Assembly (NCBI RefSeq): GCF_017948245.1
Contig: NZ_CP072869.1
Coordinates: 186,001 to 250,000 of the forward strand
Direction: 5' to 3'
From: Rhizobium sp. NLR16a
GTDB taxonomy: Bacteria > Pseudomonadota > Alphaproteobacteria > Rhizobiales > Rhizobiaceae
Length of the DNA stretch: 64,000 nt
Shown: positions 34,745 through 44,572 of the stretch, piece after piece
Layout of the letters: every line of letters starts with the position of its first letter
Position numbering within the stretch: position 1 is the stretch's first letter
Notes under the pieces: generated by a model
What the model was told of the DNA's origin: nothing
The model's input: the letters and a program-made list of their open reading frames with translations, nothing else
The model's database searches: none
Made by a program: the position numbers and the translations under genes

Positions 34745-34895
34745 AGTGTCTCCATTTTTTGGCGGGCCGAGCAATCGCGTGACGATCGGTCAACTTGAGG
34801 TGAAGCCCGTGCACTAGTGAGCTATCGGACCTCACGATATATCCTGCACGGTGACGCCGCGATTCAAGACGGGTCGCCAGCACGCAACAGCGTGA

Positions 34896-35567
34896 TCACA
34901 AACCTGCTAAGATTTGTGGCAACGCGGTCATGCGGCTAAACAGCTTAGTGGCACCTGCTTCCATCAGTTTGTCTCCGTGCCCAGGAAGGCAATGCGAAGC
35001 ACCTACGAAGCCAATCACCATCATCCCGGCTGCCACCGCCGCCTGAGTGCCAGCAACGCTGTCTTCAATAACGAGACAACTGCTAGCCGGTGTGTTCATA
35101 TGATCTGCTGCAAACAGAAACAGATCCGGCGCAGGCTTACCACTCGCAACCTGCGAAGCGCTGAAGACATGGGGCCAAAAGTAATCATGTAGGTCCGTGA
35201 CTTTAAGCGCCAAGGAAAGCTTTGCAGCATCGCTGTTCGACGCCACGCACTTCTTTAAATTAATGGTCTCCAAGGTTTGCCGAACGCCGCTGATTGCACG
35301 CAGATCGCGAGGATATCGTTTTGCAACTTCGGCCATCACACATTCATGATGATCCTCCGGTAGGCGTAAGTCGCCCTCGGATTCTATGACTGAATAACTT
35401 TGCTGGTCAGTCATCCCTATGAAGCGATCGTTATACTCTTCAGCCGATATGATGTAGCCGAATTTCGCCAAAGCTTCGATGTGCACCGCAGTTGCAATAA
35501 GCTCACTATCGACGAGAACCCCATCGCAGTCGAAGATCAGTAGTTCCGGACGTTTTGAAAAAGACAT
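34896..35567 (-). CDS. HAD-superfamily hydrolase (beta-phosphoglucomutase/phosphatase type)
   Basis: The 223-residue HAD enzyme has motif I LLIFDCDGVLVDSE (nucleophile Asp), a four-helix cap typical of subfamily IA, motif II CVASNSDAAK (Ser), motif III SGKPAPDLFLFAA (Lys), and motif IV CLVIEDSVAGTQAAVAAGM. This pattern fits sugar-phosphate phosphatases and beta-phosphoglucomutases. It lies 134 bases after the aminotransferase gene. In a small-molecule pathway it would dephosphorylate an intermediate; the substrate is not deducible. Confidence 0.85.
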   Translation of the reverse strand: MSFSKRPELLIFDCDGVLVDSELIATAVHIEALAKFGYIISAEEYNDRFIGMTDQQSYSVIESEGDLRLPEDHHECVMAEVAKRYPRDLRAISGVRQTLETINLKKCVASNSDAAKLSLALKVTDLHDYFWPHVFSASQVASGKPAPDLFLFAADHMNTPASSCLVIEDSVAGTQAAVAAGMMVIGFVGASHCLPGHGDKLMEAGATKLFSRMTALPQILAGL

Positions 35568-35701
35568 AAGCAGTCCTCATTATAGAATGACTCTGAGGTT
35601 TGTCCCAGTTCCAGCTTTCAATCTTCCAGGCATTGAGCAGGGTAGGATTGTATCCGATCGGATGTTGACCATTGCGGCACTGGGAAATTGATGCGTCGTG
35701 C

Positions 35702-36988
35702 TCAGCCGGAAATTGCTTCTGCCGCGATCTTCGGACCTTGCTTATGAAGAGCATTCCAAACCTTGTGAAACGCCTCTGCATAAAGCTCCATCAATTCGCC
35801 ATTGTTGGGTGGCGCAATCTCCGAGACGTAAAACATCGTATCCAACAGTTTCACTGTGTTCGGGAAATCGGCGGCCTTCCAGTTGTCGCAAATGTCTGGA
35901 AGATATTCGAATACGGGCTTCGTGAGCCAAACACAGATAGGCACGCCTTCGGCCTGCAGAGACCTGACCACGAAATCCCTTGCAGCCGGGCCGGGTGCGA
36001 AGCCAAGCGCCTCAGGTTCGATCCGGAGGGGAAAGTTGAGCATCGAATGGTCGCAGTCGGATGGGTTGAAGAGAGGAGATATGCCCACAAGTTCGCCGAT
36101 CATCTCCCATAAAAGCTTGCAATTGTCTCTTCGGATTTGCAGTTGCGTATCCATCTCTGTTACCCGCAGCTTCGCTATAGATGACGAGAATACGTTCGGC
36201 CTGTAGTTGTACCCTTGGGAATAGGGCGAGAATATTCGCGCTCCACTTCGAGACGAGCTGGACAGCGATACGCGATCAACATGTGCAATCAAGTTGGCGT
36301 CTTCCGTAATGACAAATCCCAGTTCGCCGGCCCCAAGGTGCTTGGCGCCGTTTCCGGATAGAGCGAGCGCGTCTGCATCAAGATGCGCACCGCCGACGAT
36401 TGCTTTCGCGGCGCCGATTGATTGGCAGATGTCGTCGATCACAGCAATGCCCTGAGCTCGCGCTGCAGACCTCGCGTCGGGGACGAGAACATTGTTTCCG
36501 AAAAGGTGAGTGACTAAAACTGCAGCTACATTAGGGTTGAACTTTTCAGCGGCCGCGCGCTGATCAATCCCGGCCAAGTTCATGTCGACATCAACGAAGA
36601 CGGGTTCGAGACCGCTGATTTTGATTGGTCCTACCGCTCCTGGCCAATTCAGTGCCGCGGTAACAACTTGCTCGCCTCGCTCTTTGACGTAGTCGAGCTC
36701 GATGTGAATGGCCGCCGTTCCGCTGCCGACAGCGCGCACTTGCCACTTCCCAGTCCAGCTTGCAAGATCTTGTTCCAAATCGCTCACGATTGGGTGGTTA
36801 ACGCGGTGATACCTTCCACCATCCACAACACCTTGGAGTGCATGCAAGTGCTTATTCTCCGCGGCGGGCCAAGGTGTAACACGTCCCTGGGGGACCACAG
36901 GCTTCCCACCGAAAACGGCGAGCTGCTCGCCTGAGAAAGCACCAGTTGTGTTGCGAGTTATGAGCCGTAGTGCACCGAATCCGTTCAT
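35702..36988 (-). CDS. DegT/DnrJ/EryC1/StrS aminotransferase
   Basis: The 428-residue PLP enzyme of the sugar- and cyclitol-aminotransferase family has the N-terminal block FGGKPVVPQGRVTPWPAAEN, RAVGSGTAAIHIELD (cofactor phosphate site), ALNWPGAVGPIKISGLEPVFVDVDMNLAGID, VVLVTHLFGNNV-type text (AVLVTHLFGN), IDDICQSIGA (PLP-ring Asp), and SGNGAKHLGAGELGFV with the Schiff-base Lys. The ATG at 36988 has TTGGAGAA upstream. A truncated paralog is at 22418. A ROK regulator diverges from it across a region with AT-rich direct repeats. Relatives include scyllo-inosose aminotransferases (StsC) and MosB of rhizopine loci, so a cyclitol or amino sugar product is plausible but unproved. Confidence 0.85.
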   Translation of the reverse strand: MNGFGALRLITRNTTGAFSGEQLAVFGGKPVVPQGRVTPWPAAENKHLHALQGVVDGGRYHRVNHPIVSDLEQDLASWTGKWQVRAVGSGTAAIHIELDYVKERGEQVVTAALNWPGAVGPIKISGLEPVFVDVDMNLAGIDQRAAAEKFNPNVAAVLVTHLFGNNVLVPDARSAARAQGIAVIDDICQSIGAAKAIVGGAHLDADALALSGNGAKHLGAGELGFVITEDANLIAHVDRVSLSSSSRSGARIFSPYSQGYNYRPNVFSSSIAKLRVTEMDTQLQIRRDNCKLLWEMIGELVGISPLFNPSDCDHSMLNFPLRIEPEALGFAPGPAARDFVVRSLQAEGVPICVWLTKPVFEYLPDICDNWKAADFPNTVKLLDTMFYVSEIAPPNNGELMELYAEAFHKVWNALHKQGPKIAAEAISG

Positions 36989-37083
36989 CACGTTCTCCAA
37001 TCATGCTCACTAGAATGCTGATCAGCCCACACAAACGCTAGCACTGCTTTCCCACGTTTGGTAGCTAAATTACAGTATAGCAC

Positions 37084-37105
37084 AAAGTATATTATAAAGT
37101 ATATT
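37084..37105. promoter_or_regulatory. Tandem direct repeats between aminotransferase and ROK genes
   Basis: AAAGTATATT occurs at 37084-37093 and again at 37096-37105, 12 bases apart, within an AT-rich stretch 96 bases above the aminotransferase start. The position and A/T-rich character suit an operator for the divergent ROK regulator or promoter -10 elements. Confidence 0.4.
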
Positions 37106-37441
37106 AGGAGCAGGCGGGCACAATAAGTATGTTACTGAATATTTGTTGTATATTGGCGGACGGGCGCCTAAGGCGTCACTTTGGTCAGCTTCTGTGCGGA
37201 GCACGTTGGAAATTTCAATAGTTTTTTAACGGCTGGCCGGACAACTGAGATCACTGAATGAGGCTGGGGACGGGAACCGGCCAAAGTTTCCCGTAACGCC
37301 CGGTGCCGATTGAAGAAGCGTTGGACCAACAGCACATTGCCACCCCAGCTCATAATCCGAGCCCCACCGAATGGCGAAAGGTCGCCCTCCGCTAGTACTG
37401 GCCGTTGGTGGCAATGGAATTCGGCAACAGGATTGGATGCT

Positions 37442-38716
37442 ATGGAATCCTTGATAAGAAGACACGAAGCTCATCGACTGGGAGAACGCGAGGGCAGTCC
37501 TGACGATCACCATATTGATGAGAGCACTAAGGGTATTGTACTGGCTCAAAGATTGATTCCAACGGGAACCTTGGGCGCCGCGAATCGGGGCCGATTGTTG
37601 CAAGCCTTGTACGACATAGGGCCATCTAGCAGAGCGGATCTCGCCCGCCTTACCGGTGTGACTCGAGGAACTATCGGAGGGATTGTGCAGCCCCTGATCG
37701 ATCAGGGTGTTCTTGCGGAAGGAGAAGTGATACCTCCGAACGAAACAGGGGGCAAGCCAGCTACCAAGTTATGGTTTTCCAAGGATGCAAGACCTATGTG
37801 CGCGGTGCTCCTGCTGCACGACCGCGTGAGTGCGTGTTTGGTCTCTTTGGAGGGCGAGGTCTATGCTCAACACGCCGCCGATTTTCCGAAGAACCTAACA
37901 CATCCCTCCGACGCCTCACGTATTATATGCACCTGTGTCGAAGAAACTATCGCATCTGGCAAGCCGATCTTAGGGATAGGTGTAGCAGTGGCTGGAACGA
38001 TCAATACGGAGACGGGCACAATTGTGACCGTCAGTCTCGGGCCATTCCTGGACGGCTTACCCCTCGAAGCCGAGTTGCACAAAAGATTTGGAGTTACCGT
38101 GTGTGTCGATCAGGATACCAGAGCTTTGCTGGTTGGAGACCGATGGTTTGGGCAAGGCCGCGGTCGGAGAAACTTCGCCTCGGTCCATATCGGCGAGACT
38201 TTGGGTGGGGCGCTTTACCTTGATGGGCATCTCTATCGGGGATCCGCAGGTGCAGGCGGTGAAATCGGTCATACGACCGTAGACATCAAAGGTCGGTTAT
38301 GCCAGTGCGGCCGACGCGGATGCTGGGAAACAATCGCCAGCTCGAAGTGGTTAGCAGACGAGGCCAAGGTCAGGCGGCTGCCACAACCTCACTCATTGGA
38401 TGTGAGCCGATTATTGACTCTGGCCAACGACAATGTCCCAGGCGCAAGAGAATTACTTCGCGACTACGCGTTCAATATCTCGGTCGGTCTGGCGAACCTC
38501 CAGCAGTTCATGGCGCCCAATTTCATCATTATTCACGGCGACATCGTACGAGGGGGAAACCCGATGCTTCATTTAATCCAGGAAAGCTTTCGGGAATTGG
38601 TATTCCATCGCCCGGGTGAGGAAATTGCCCTTGCTTTCGGAGACAGCGAATGCCTGGCGGCTTTACGCGGTGCCGCCAGTCTTCTTCTTTCTGACTTGCT
38701 GAATTTCGTCATCTAA
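37442..38716 (+). CDS. ROK-family transcriptional regulator
   Basis: The 424-residue NagC/XylR-type repressor has an N-terminal winged HTH (NRGRLLQALYDIGPSSRADLARLTGVTRGTIGGIVQPLIDQGVL) followed by a sugar-kinase-like ROK domain: GIGVAVAGTINTETGTI, LLVGDRWFGQGRGRRNFASVHIGETLGGALYLDGHLYRGSAGAGGEIGHTTVDIKG, and the zinc-site CQCGRRGCWETIAS. The ATG at 37442 is inferred; upstream frame residues have no domain character. It is a close paralog of the regulator at 48151 (shared LLVGDRWFG-GRG, GHT-V, LRGAA.L.LS.LL..VI end). It is divergent from the aminotransferase gene and probably controls it. Confidence 0.87.
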   Translation: MESLIRRHEAHRLGEREGSPDDHHIDESTKGIVLAQRLIPTGTLGAANRGRLLQALYDIGPSSRADLARLTGVTRGTIGGIVQPLIDQGVLAEGEVIPPNETGGKPATKLWFSKDARPMCAVLLLHDRVSACLVSLEGEVYAQHAADFPKNLTHPSDASRIICTCVEETIASGKPILGIGVAVAGTINTETGTIVTVSLGPFLDGLPLEAELHKRFGVTVCVDQDTRALLVGDRWFGQGRGRRNFASVHIGETLGGALYLDGHLYRGSAGAGGEIGHTTVDIKGRLCQCGRRGCWETIASSKWLADEAKVRRLPQPHSLDVSRLLTLANDNVPGARELLRDYAFNISVGLANLQQFMAPNFIIIHGDIVRGGNPMLHLIQESFRELVFHRPGEEIALAFGDSECLAALRGAASLLLSDLLNFVI

Positions 38717-38817
38717 TGACATCCGCTACAGATCCTCGGGAAGCTTCTTAAGTGGCGGCAAAATGGACTCCATTGTAACCGCCCGATTGGCACCGCCTGC
38801 CGCCTAGCGCCCTGATG

Positions 38818-38863
38818 GCCTAAGAGACGTGTTTAACGACGTCGTTAGCGACGTGTCTTAGGC
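38818..38863. repeat. 46-bp imperfect palindrome
   Basis: GCCTAAGA and TCTTAGGC enclose GACGTG repeats and a central TAACGACGTCGTTA. It lies 100 bases after the ROK gene stop and 10 bases before the IS66-type orfA fragment. It could be a bidirectional terminator, an IS end structure or a resolution-like site. Confidence 0.7.
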
Positions 38864-38873
38864 GAGGATTGCG

Positions 38874-38984
38874 ATGCGCGTTGAAATTCTTGGGCAGGAA
38901 CGTCGACGGCGGTGGCGCGAAGAAGACAAGCTTGCGATTGTCATGTCGGTTGGGGTTGCTGGAGCCACGATCACAGAGGTTGCT
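38874..38984 (+). pseudogene. 5' fragment of an IS66-type orfA (tnpA)
   Basis: From ATG 38874 the reading is MRVEILGQERRRRWREEDKLAIVMSVGVAGATITEVA, the N-terminus of an IS66 TnpA different from the one at 30961. It is cut after 37 residues by the left end (TGTGTTTAAG) of the IS21 element, whose sequence adds CV and a stop. Confidence 0.8.
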
Positions 38985-39096
38985 TGTGTTTAAGCATGGA
39001 ATGTTGACCCCTCTGGCGGGGTAATACTTATCCAATTTTGACCCCCCTTGGATTTCATCCGACCATCCGGCTTTTGCCAGTGGATGGGGTGGGGAG

Positions 39097-40591
39097 TTGA
39101 AGAGAGTGGATACGATTGCCCGTGTCCGACGAGCCTTCCATGTTCAGGGCTGGTCGGTGAAGAAGATCACCAGAGAGCTGAATGTTTCGCGTAATACGGT
39201 TCGCAAAATCCTGCGTTCTGATGCGACTGATTTTGTCTACAAACGAGAACATCAACCGTTGCCCAGGATCGGAGCCTGGAAGGGTGATATTGAACGGTTC
39301 CTCATTGCCAACGAAGGCAAGGCATCGCGCGAACGGCTGACGCTGATCCGGATTTACGAGGAGGTCCGGGCACTTGGCTACGACGGCAGTTATGACGCGA
39401 TCCGGCGATATGCCAAGACCTGGGCGAAGAACCGGGGAGCCGTGACGGCGGAAGCCTATGTGCCCCTCTATTACGCGCCAGGCGAAGCCTACCAGTTCGA
39501 CTGGAGCCACGAGATCATTCTGGTCAACGGGGTGACGACGACCGTGAAGGTCGCGCATGTCCGGCTCTGCCACAGCCGGATGATGTTCGCCCGAGCCTAT
39601 ATGCGTGAGAGCCAGGAGATGGTGTTCGATGCCCATGACAAGGCCTTCGCCTTCTTCCGTGGCACCTGCACGCGCGGCATCTACGATAACATGAAGACTG
39701 CGGTCGAGGCGGTGTTCGTCGGCAAGGAGCGACAATACAATCGCCGCTTCCTGCAGATGTGCAGCCACTATCTGGTCCATCCCGTTGCCTGCACGCCCGC
39801 ATCCGGATGGGAGAAGGGACAGGTCGAGAACCAGGTCGGACTGGTTCGAGAACGCTTCTTCACACCACGTCTTCGGGTTAAAAGCCTGGATGAGCTGAAT
39901 GTCTGGTTGCTCGATAAGTGCATCGCTTACGCCAAGGCACACCGTCATCCTGAACAGACCGAGCGAATGATCTGGCAGGTGTTCGAGGAGGAACGCGGCA
40001 GCCTGGTGCATTACGTCGGGCCATTCGATGGTTTCCACAGCGTCCCGGCCTCGGTGTCGAAGACCTGCACGGTCCGACAACAACAAATACTCCGTCCTCT
40101 CGACTGCGGTCGGCCGCCCTGTTGAGGTTCACGCCTATGCCGAGAAGATCGTCATCAGGCAGGACGGCGTGAACGTCGGTGAGCATCCTCGTTGCTTTGG
40201 CCGTGGCGAGACGATCTACGATCCCTGGCATTATGTCCCCGTTCTGGCTCGCAAACCCGGCGCTTTGCGCAACGGCGCACCGTTCAGGGAATGGGTCTTA
40301 CCCGCAGCGATGGAGAAAGTGCGCCGGCGGCTGAAGAGCGTCCATGATGGTGATCGGCAAATGGTCACAATCCTTGCATGCGTTCCCACCGATGGTCTGA
40401 CGGCCGTCGATGCGGCCTGTCAGGAGGCGCTGGACCAGGGCGTCTGCTCGGCCTCGGTGATCATCAACATTCTGGCTCGTAGTCGTGACCCGGCTCCGGC
40501 CGCAACCCTGCAAACCCCGGATGCGCTTCGATTGACCCATGAACCGGTCGCCGACTGCGCACGCTATGACAGCCTCAGGAGGGCAAGCTGA
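39097..40591 (+). pseudogene. istA: IS21 transposase IstA, frameshifted
   Basis: The first 330 codons read HTH (GWSVKKITRELNVSRNTVRKIL) and DDE integrase core (YQFDWSHEIILVNG, RGIYDNMKTAVE, GWEKGQVENQVG giving D, D and E). Near 40075-40083 the frame is lost after SVSKTCTVR; the C-terminal region continues in the +1 frame (NNKYSVLSTAVGRPVEVHAYAEKIVI to SLRRAS) to the stop at 40591. Expected family text between suggests a 1- or 4-base loss. The stop overlaps the istB ATG. No slippery site is apparent, so I treat this as inactivating. Confidence 0.82.
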
Positions 40592-41325
40592 TGGAACGCA
40601 CACAGGTTCTCGAACTGATGAGCACGCTGAAGCTCTATGGAATGCGCAGCGCCTACGACGAGGTCATGGGCAACGGCATCAAACGGCAGCACGAGCCGCC
40701 GCGCATTGTCGGTGATCTCTTGCAGTCGGAGATCGCCGAGAAGCAGGCCCGCTCCATTCGCTACCAACTCAGCATCGCCAAGCTGCCCCTCGCTAAGGAC
40801 ATCGACGATTTCGACTTCACCGATACGCCGGTCAATGAATCCCTGTTGCGGGAGCTGGCCACCGGCACCTTCGTCGCCGATCAGCGCAACGTCGTTCTCG
40901 TCGGCGGCACGGGAACCGGAAAGAGCCATCTCGCCATCGCGATTGCCCGTGCACTGATCCGCAACGGAACACGCGGGCGCTTCTTCAACGTCGTCGATCT
41001 GGTCAATCGGCTGGAAACGGAAACGCGCAGCGGCAAGCAAGGGCGGACGGCCGACTATCTCAATCGTCTCGACTTCATCATCCTCGACGAACTCGGATAC
41101 CTGCCTTTCGCCCTGGCCGGCGGCCAACTCCTATTCCATCTGATCAGCAGGCTCTACGAGCGCACGTCGATCATTGTCACCACGAACCTGGCGTTCGGTG
41201 AATGGCCGACGGTGTTCGGCGATGCCAAGATGACGACGGCACTTCTCGACCGCCTGACCCATCATTGCGAGATTGTCGAGACCGGCAACGAGTCCTGGCG
41301 CTTCAAGAACCGCTCTCAAAGCTAA
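40591..41325 (+). CDS. istB: IS21 helper ATPase IstB
   Basis: The 244-residue AAA+ protein is a transposition regulator. It has the N-terminal helical region ([23 protein letters not shown]), Walker [19 protein letters not shown], Walker [14 protein letters not shown], sensor [20 protein letters not shown] and a C-terminal [18 protein letters not shown]. The start overlaps the istA stop as TGATG. It is complete. Confidence 0.92.
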   Translation: MERTQVLELMSTLKLYGMRSAYDEVMGNGIKRQHEPPRIVGDLLQSEIAEKQARSIRYQLSIAKLPLAKDIDDFDFTDTPVNESLLRELATGTFVADQRNVVLVGGTGTGKSHLAIAIARALIRNGTRGRFFNVVDLVNRLETETRSGKQGRTADYLNRLDFIILDELGYLPFALAGGQLLFHLISRLYERTSIIVTTNLAFGEWPTVFGDAKMTTALLDRLTHHCEIVETGNESWRFKNRSQS

Positions 41326-41455
41326 AAGCCGACGAAGATCATCACCCGCACTTGGCCTACCCTCTGCAACCCCGGCCAGGCCAAGCGCTGATCTACAGCA
41401 CAAGGGGGTCAAAATTGGATAAGCAAAAGGGGTCAATGTTCGGTGATGATTGACA

Positions 41456-42091
41456 GCGAATTGCGAGAAAGCCGAAGCACGAGACAGCGAAGAGTGCCAC
41501 AATAGCTGTTCCCAAACTCAGCACGGACGTGTCACGGACAACGCTTGAAACGTCACCACGCTTTTGCTCTGCGTCCGAAGCGAGTTTTTCCGTGACGGAT
41601 GTGAATCTCGGTGAGACAGCAGCAAAGGCGGGTTGGCAAAGAGTGAGATAGAGTTGCTGCACCATGGCAAGCTCGGCTTCACTAGTTGCGCCGCGACCAA
41701 CTGCGATGGCTGCACCACACGTATCAGTCAGGACGGAGAATCCATCCGCCTTCAACTTCGGCAGTTCGCTCTGCTCAGGAACTGCAGCGATCGCCAGATC
41801 CATGAACCTGACGAAGTTTTCTCGTGCGTCATTCAAGCCAGCTTCAGCGCGCGCCCTCGCCTCTTTCGACCGTGTCATCACCATGTCGCTGATGCTGGCA
41901 CGCGCTGTTTCCAGACTTCGGTTCGACTGGGTCAAGCGTAGTGCTGCAGATGCATCTCTATCGAGAAGCTCCTGATATCTGTCGTTAACCTTCAGCATTT
42001 GCCGGTTCTGATAGAACGTCAGACCGAGTGCCAGGATGCCGAAGACAGCCACGATGATAAAGAACTTACCGACAATGGAAACGTGTTTCAC
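41456..42091 (-). pseudogene. Methyl-accepting chemotaxis protein, truncated by IS21
   Basis: The GTG at 42091 follows AGAGGAG and gives KHVSIVGKFFIIVAVFGILALGLTFYQ (first membrane helix), a periplasmic four-helix-bundle region of about 140 residues (MLKVNDRYQELLDRDASAALRLTQSNRSLETARASISD...), and a second membrane helix (TSVLSLGTAIVALFAVSCFGFLAIR). The coding sequence stops exactly at the IS21 end where a HAMP domain should begin. HAMP and signalling domains are missing, so it cannot signal. Confidence 0.8.
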
Positions 42092-42167
42092 AGGCCACTC
42101 CTCTAAGCTCGGGATCACTTACGGCAGATGGATGTTCAGATTCTGATGGTTTGATGTCTCGGGTTTT

Positions 42168-42207
42168 AAAAAAATGGCTGCCGCCGACCTCGTAATCGAC
42201 GACAGCC
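42168..42207 (-). terminator. Rho-independent terminator of the sugar ABC operon
   Basis: On the minus strand a stem with G-U pairs (GGCTGTCGTCGA with TCGGCGGCAGCC) is followed directly by ATTTTTTT. It lies 67 bases after the ATPase stop at 42274. Confidence 0.82.
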
Positions 42208-42273
42208 AAGTTGCCTGGGAGGGCAGGAGAAAAGAGTTGAAACCCCAGATGGCGATAGTAAGTGCACTTTCTG

Positions 42274-43440
42274 TCAGTCGCGGATCGCAGTCCCGGTTAC
42301 TGGATCGAACCAGTGCAATTTCTCCAGGTCGACAGTCAATGGCAGCACCTGATTGGGTCGAGGCGTCAGCGCCGGTGGTATACGCGCCACGAGCCGGTTC
42401 TTACCCTTATTGAGAAAGTCTTCGGTATCTTCAGCATCGTTGATATTGACCGACGGTGACGCGATGTCGAAGAACACGAAGGTGTCGGCTCCAAGCGCTT
42501 CGGCAACCGGGATCTGCTCGTTGAACAACGCCTCGGCCTCGGGACAAACCTTAAACATCTCTGGGCGAATTCCAACAATGACTTGTCGCCCGGCGAAGGC
42601 CGACAGTGCCCCCTGGGCTGGGACCGAGAAGGATATTTTCGTTCCAGTTACCGCAGCTTTTAGCGACCCGCCTTCCGCCGTCAGCTCGACCCGAACAAAA
42701 TTCATAGCGGGCGAACCGATGAACCCCGCGACGAACAGATTGGACGGCTTGTCGTAAAGCATCTGCGGCGTATCGATCTGCTGAAGATTACTCTCCTGTC
42801 CATTAAACACCGGCTTCAGCACAGCCACACGATCGCCCATGGTCATAGCCTCGACCTGATCGTGGGTCACATAAAGGGTTGTGACGCCGAGCCGCTGATT
42901 AAGGAGCTTCAGTTCGCCGCGCATCTGCACGCGGAGTTTTGCATCCAGGTTGGAAAGAGGCTCATCCATCAGGAACGCCATGGGATGGCGAACGATCGCC
43001 CGGCCCATCGCCACGCGTTGGCGCTGACCGCCGGACAATGCCCCCGGCTTGCGCTCTAAATAACGGGTAAGATCAAGCATTTCCGCTGCGTCGCGAACCA
43101 GCTTGTCGATCTTGTCCTTGGGCATTTTTCGCTGCTGCAGACCGAAGGCCATGTTGTCGTAAACGGTCATATGGGGGTAAAGCGCGTAGTTCTGAAAGAC
43201 CATCGCAATATCCCGGTCCTGGGGTTCTGTCTCCGTCACGTCAGCGTCATCCATGAGTAGCCGGCCGCTGTTGAGCGCTTCAAGACCCGCTGCCATCCGC
43301 AATAGTGTCGACTTGCCACAACCCGACGGGCCGACCAACACGACGAATTCTCCGTCCGCGACCGAAAAACTTACATTCGCAACGGCAACGGTCCCGTCCG
43401 GAAAGGTCTTGCCGATCCCGTCGAAGGTCATGGACGCCAT
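42274..43440 (-). CDS. Carbohydrate ABC transporter ATPase (UgpC/MalK type)
   Basis: The 388-residue ATPase has Walker A GPSGCGKST, Q-loop VFQNYALYPHMT, signature LSGGQRQRVAMGRAI, Walker B FLMDEPLSNLDAKL, and switch VTHDQVEAMTM, followed by a C-terminal TOBE/regulatory domain of about 150 residues that ends RPNQVLPLTVDLEKLHWFDPVTG. The start at 43440 has GGGAG upstream. It is the last gene of the operon and powers the two permeases at 44573 and 45408. Confidence 0.92.
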   Translation of the reverse strand: MASMTFDGIGKTFPDGTVAVANVSFSVADGEFVVLVGPSGCGKSTLLRMAAGLEALNSGRLLMDDADVTETEPQDRDIAMVFQNYALYPHMTVYDNMAFGLQQRKMPKDKIDKLVRDAAEMLDLTRYLERKPGALSGGQRQRVAMGRAIVRHPMAFLMDEPLSNLDAKLRVQMRGELKLLNQRLGVTTLYVTHDQVEAMTMGDRVAVLKPVFNGQESNLQQIDTPQMLYDKPSNLFVAGFIGSPAMNFVRVELTAEGGSLKAAVTGTKISFSVPAQGALSAFAGRQVIVGIRPEMFKVCPEAEALFNEQIPVAEALGADTFVFFDIASPSVNINDAEDTEDFLNKGKNRLVARIPPALTPRPNQVLPLTVDLEKLHWFDPVTGTAIRD

Positions 43441-43519
43441 TTTTATGTACTCCCGCATTTTTCAAGCGAGGCAAGCCGCACCGTTTGTGCGGACATGCCC
43501 CTCGCCTTTGGTTCCGGCT

Positions 43520-44545
43520 TTAGCCGATGTTCACAGCCTTGCCGGTCGCGACGGATTCCTCGATCGCCGCCAGGATCTTTGTGTTTGCCAGACCGTCCTG
43601 CGCATCTGCCAGCAGCGGAGCGTCTCGCACAACGCTATCGACAAAGCGGGCAATGGATTCCAAGACAAAACCGCCGATCCGTGTCGCGCCGGTTGGTGTT
43701 ATGCCGATGTAGTCATTGTATTTCAGTCCGCCGTCGACGATCTTGCGCAGGCCGCCATTATGGGTGGGGTCCGCCTGGACCTGGCCCTTTTCACCAACGA
43801 ACTCGATCTTGAAATCAACAAGCGAAGGATTGTCACGCGACAGGATCCAGCTGTTCTCCATGGTCACGACCGTGCCCTTGGAAAATTCAAGCACCGACAC
43901 ATGGAAGTCTTTCGTATCCACGCCGGCGGCAAATAGGGTACCCGAGCGGGCAACCGAATAAACACGCACGACTTCGTCTGCGAGAATGAAACGTAGGACA
44001 TCGACGAGGTGGCTGCCCAGGAACCAGAGTGCCGAAGACTTTGCAGCCCAGCTCAGCATTTCGAGCGGAACGAATGTCGTATTCGAAAGACGCGCGGTCC
44101 CGTGTTTGGCCAAGCCGATCTGACCGTTTTGGATCATGTCACGAACCTGGGCGAGGATCGGATTCACACGATTGTGGAAATCAATCATCAGCTTGCCCTT
44201 GGACTTAGCGGCAGCCGCAGCGATTTCCTCGGCTTCACGCACCGTCGTCGCAAGCGGCTTTTCGCTCAACACGTGTTTATCGGCTCTCAGAGCCGCTAGA
44301 ATGATCGGCGTGTGGGTAAAGTCAGGCGTTGCGACCGAGATGGCGTCGATCTGATCGCTTGAGATCAGCTTCTGGTAGTCGGTGAAGGCCTGCATTGCGC
44401 TGTAGCTTTCCTTCATCTTCAGCGCCCGGCCCTCATCAAGATCGCAGACGCCGACCAGATCGGTCTCCGGCAAGACATTAAAGGTATGGGCATGATTGCC
44501 GCCCCAGAGACCGGCGCCGATGACGCCAATTCGCAGTCTATTCAT
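43520..44545 (-). CDS. Gfo/Idh/MocA-family oxidoreductase
   Basis: The 341-residue NAD(P)-dependent dehydrogenase has an N-terminal Rossmann fold (RIGVIGAGLWGGNHAHTF), SVATPDFTHTPIILAAL and VLSEKPLATTVREAEEI with the conserved E-K-P, then a C-terminal substrate domain with HLVDVLRFI. Family members oxidise sugars, inositols or amino sugars. It is embedded in the ABC operon between a permease gene and the ATPase gene, so it probably performs the first step on the imported compound. Which sugar cannot be said. Confidence 0.9.
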   Translation of the reverse strand: MNRLRIGVIGAGLWGGNHAHTFNVLPETDLVGVCDLDEGRALKMKESYSAMQAFTDYQKLISSDQIDAISVATPDFTHTPIILAALRADKHVLSEKPLATTVREAEEIAAAAAKSKGKLMIDFHNRVNPILAQVRDMIQNGQIGLAKHGTARLSNTTFVPLEMLSWAAKSSALWFLGSHLVDVLRFILADEVVRVYSVARSGTLFAAGVDTKDFHVSVLEFSKGTVVTMENSWILSRDNPSLVDFKIEFVGEKGQVQADPTHNGGLRKIVDGGLKYNDYIGITPTGATRIGGFVLESIARFVDSVVRDAPLLADAQDGLANTKILAAIEESVATGKAVNIG

Positions 44546-44572
44546 TTCATTACTCCATTCATAAAGGAAAGC

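Larger units (their letters stand above)
38985..41455 (+). mobile_element. IS21-family insertion sequence, about 2.47 kb
   Basis: Ends are TGT at 38985 and ACA at 41455. Terminal repeats in both ends include TGTTGACCCC/GGGGTCAATGTT and TTATCCAATTTTGACCCC with its complement, the multiple-repeat pattern of IS21 ends. It contains istA (frameshifted) and istB (intact). The flanks differ in origin (IS66 orfA on the left, a chemoreceptor gene on the right) and no target duplication is seen, so a deletion or recombination has taken place next to it. Confidence 0.85.
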
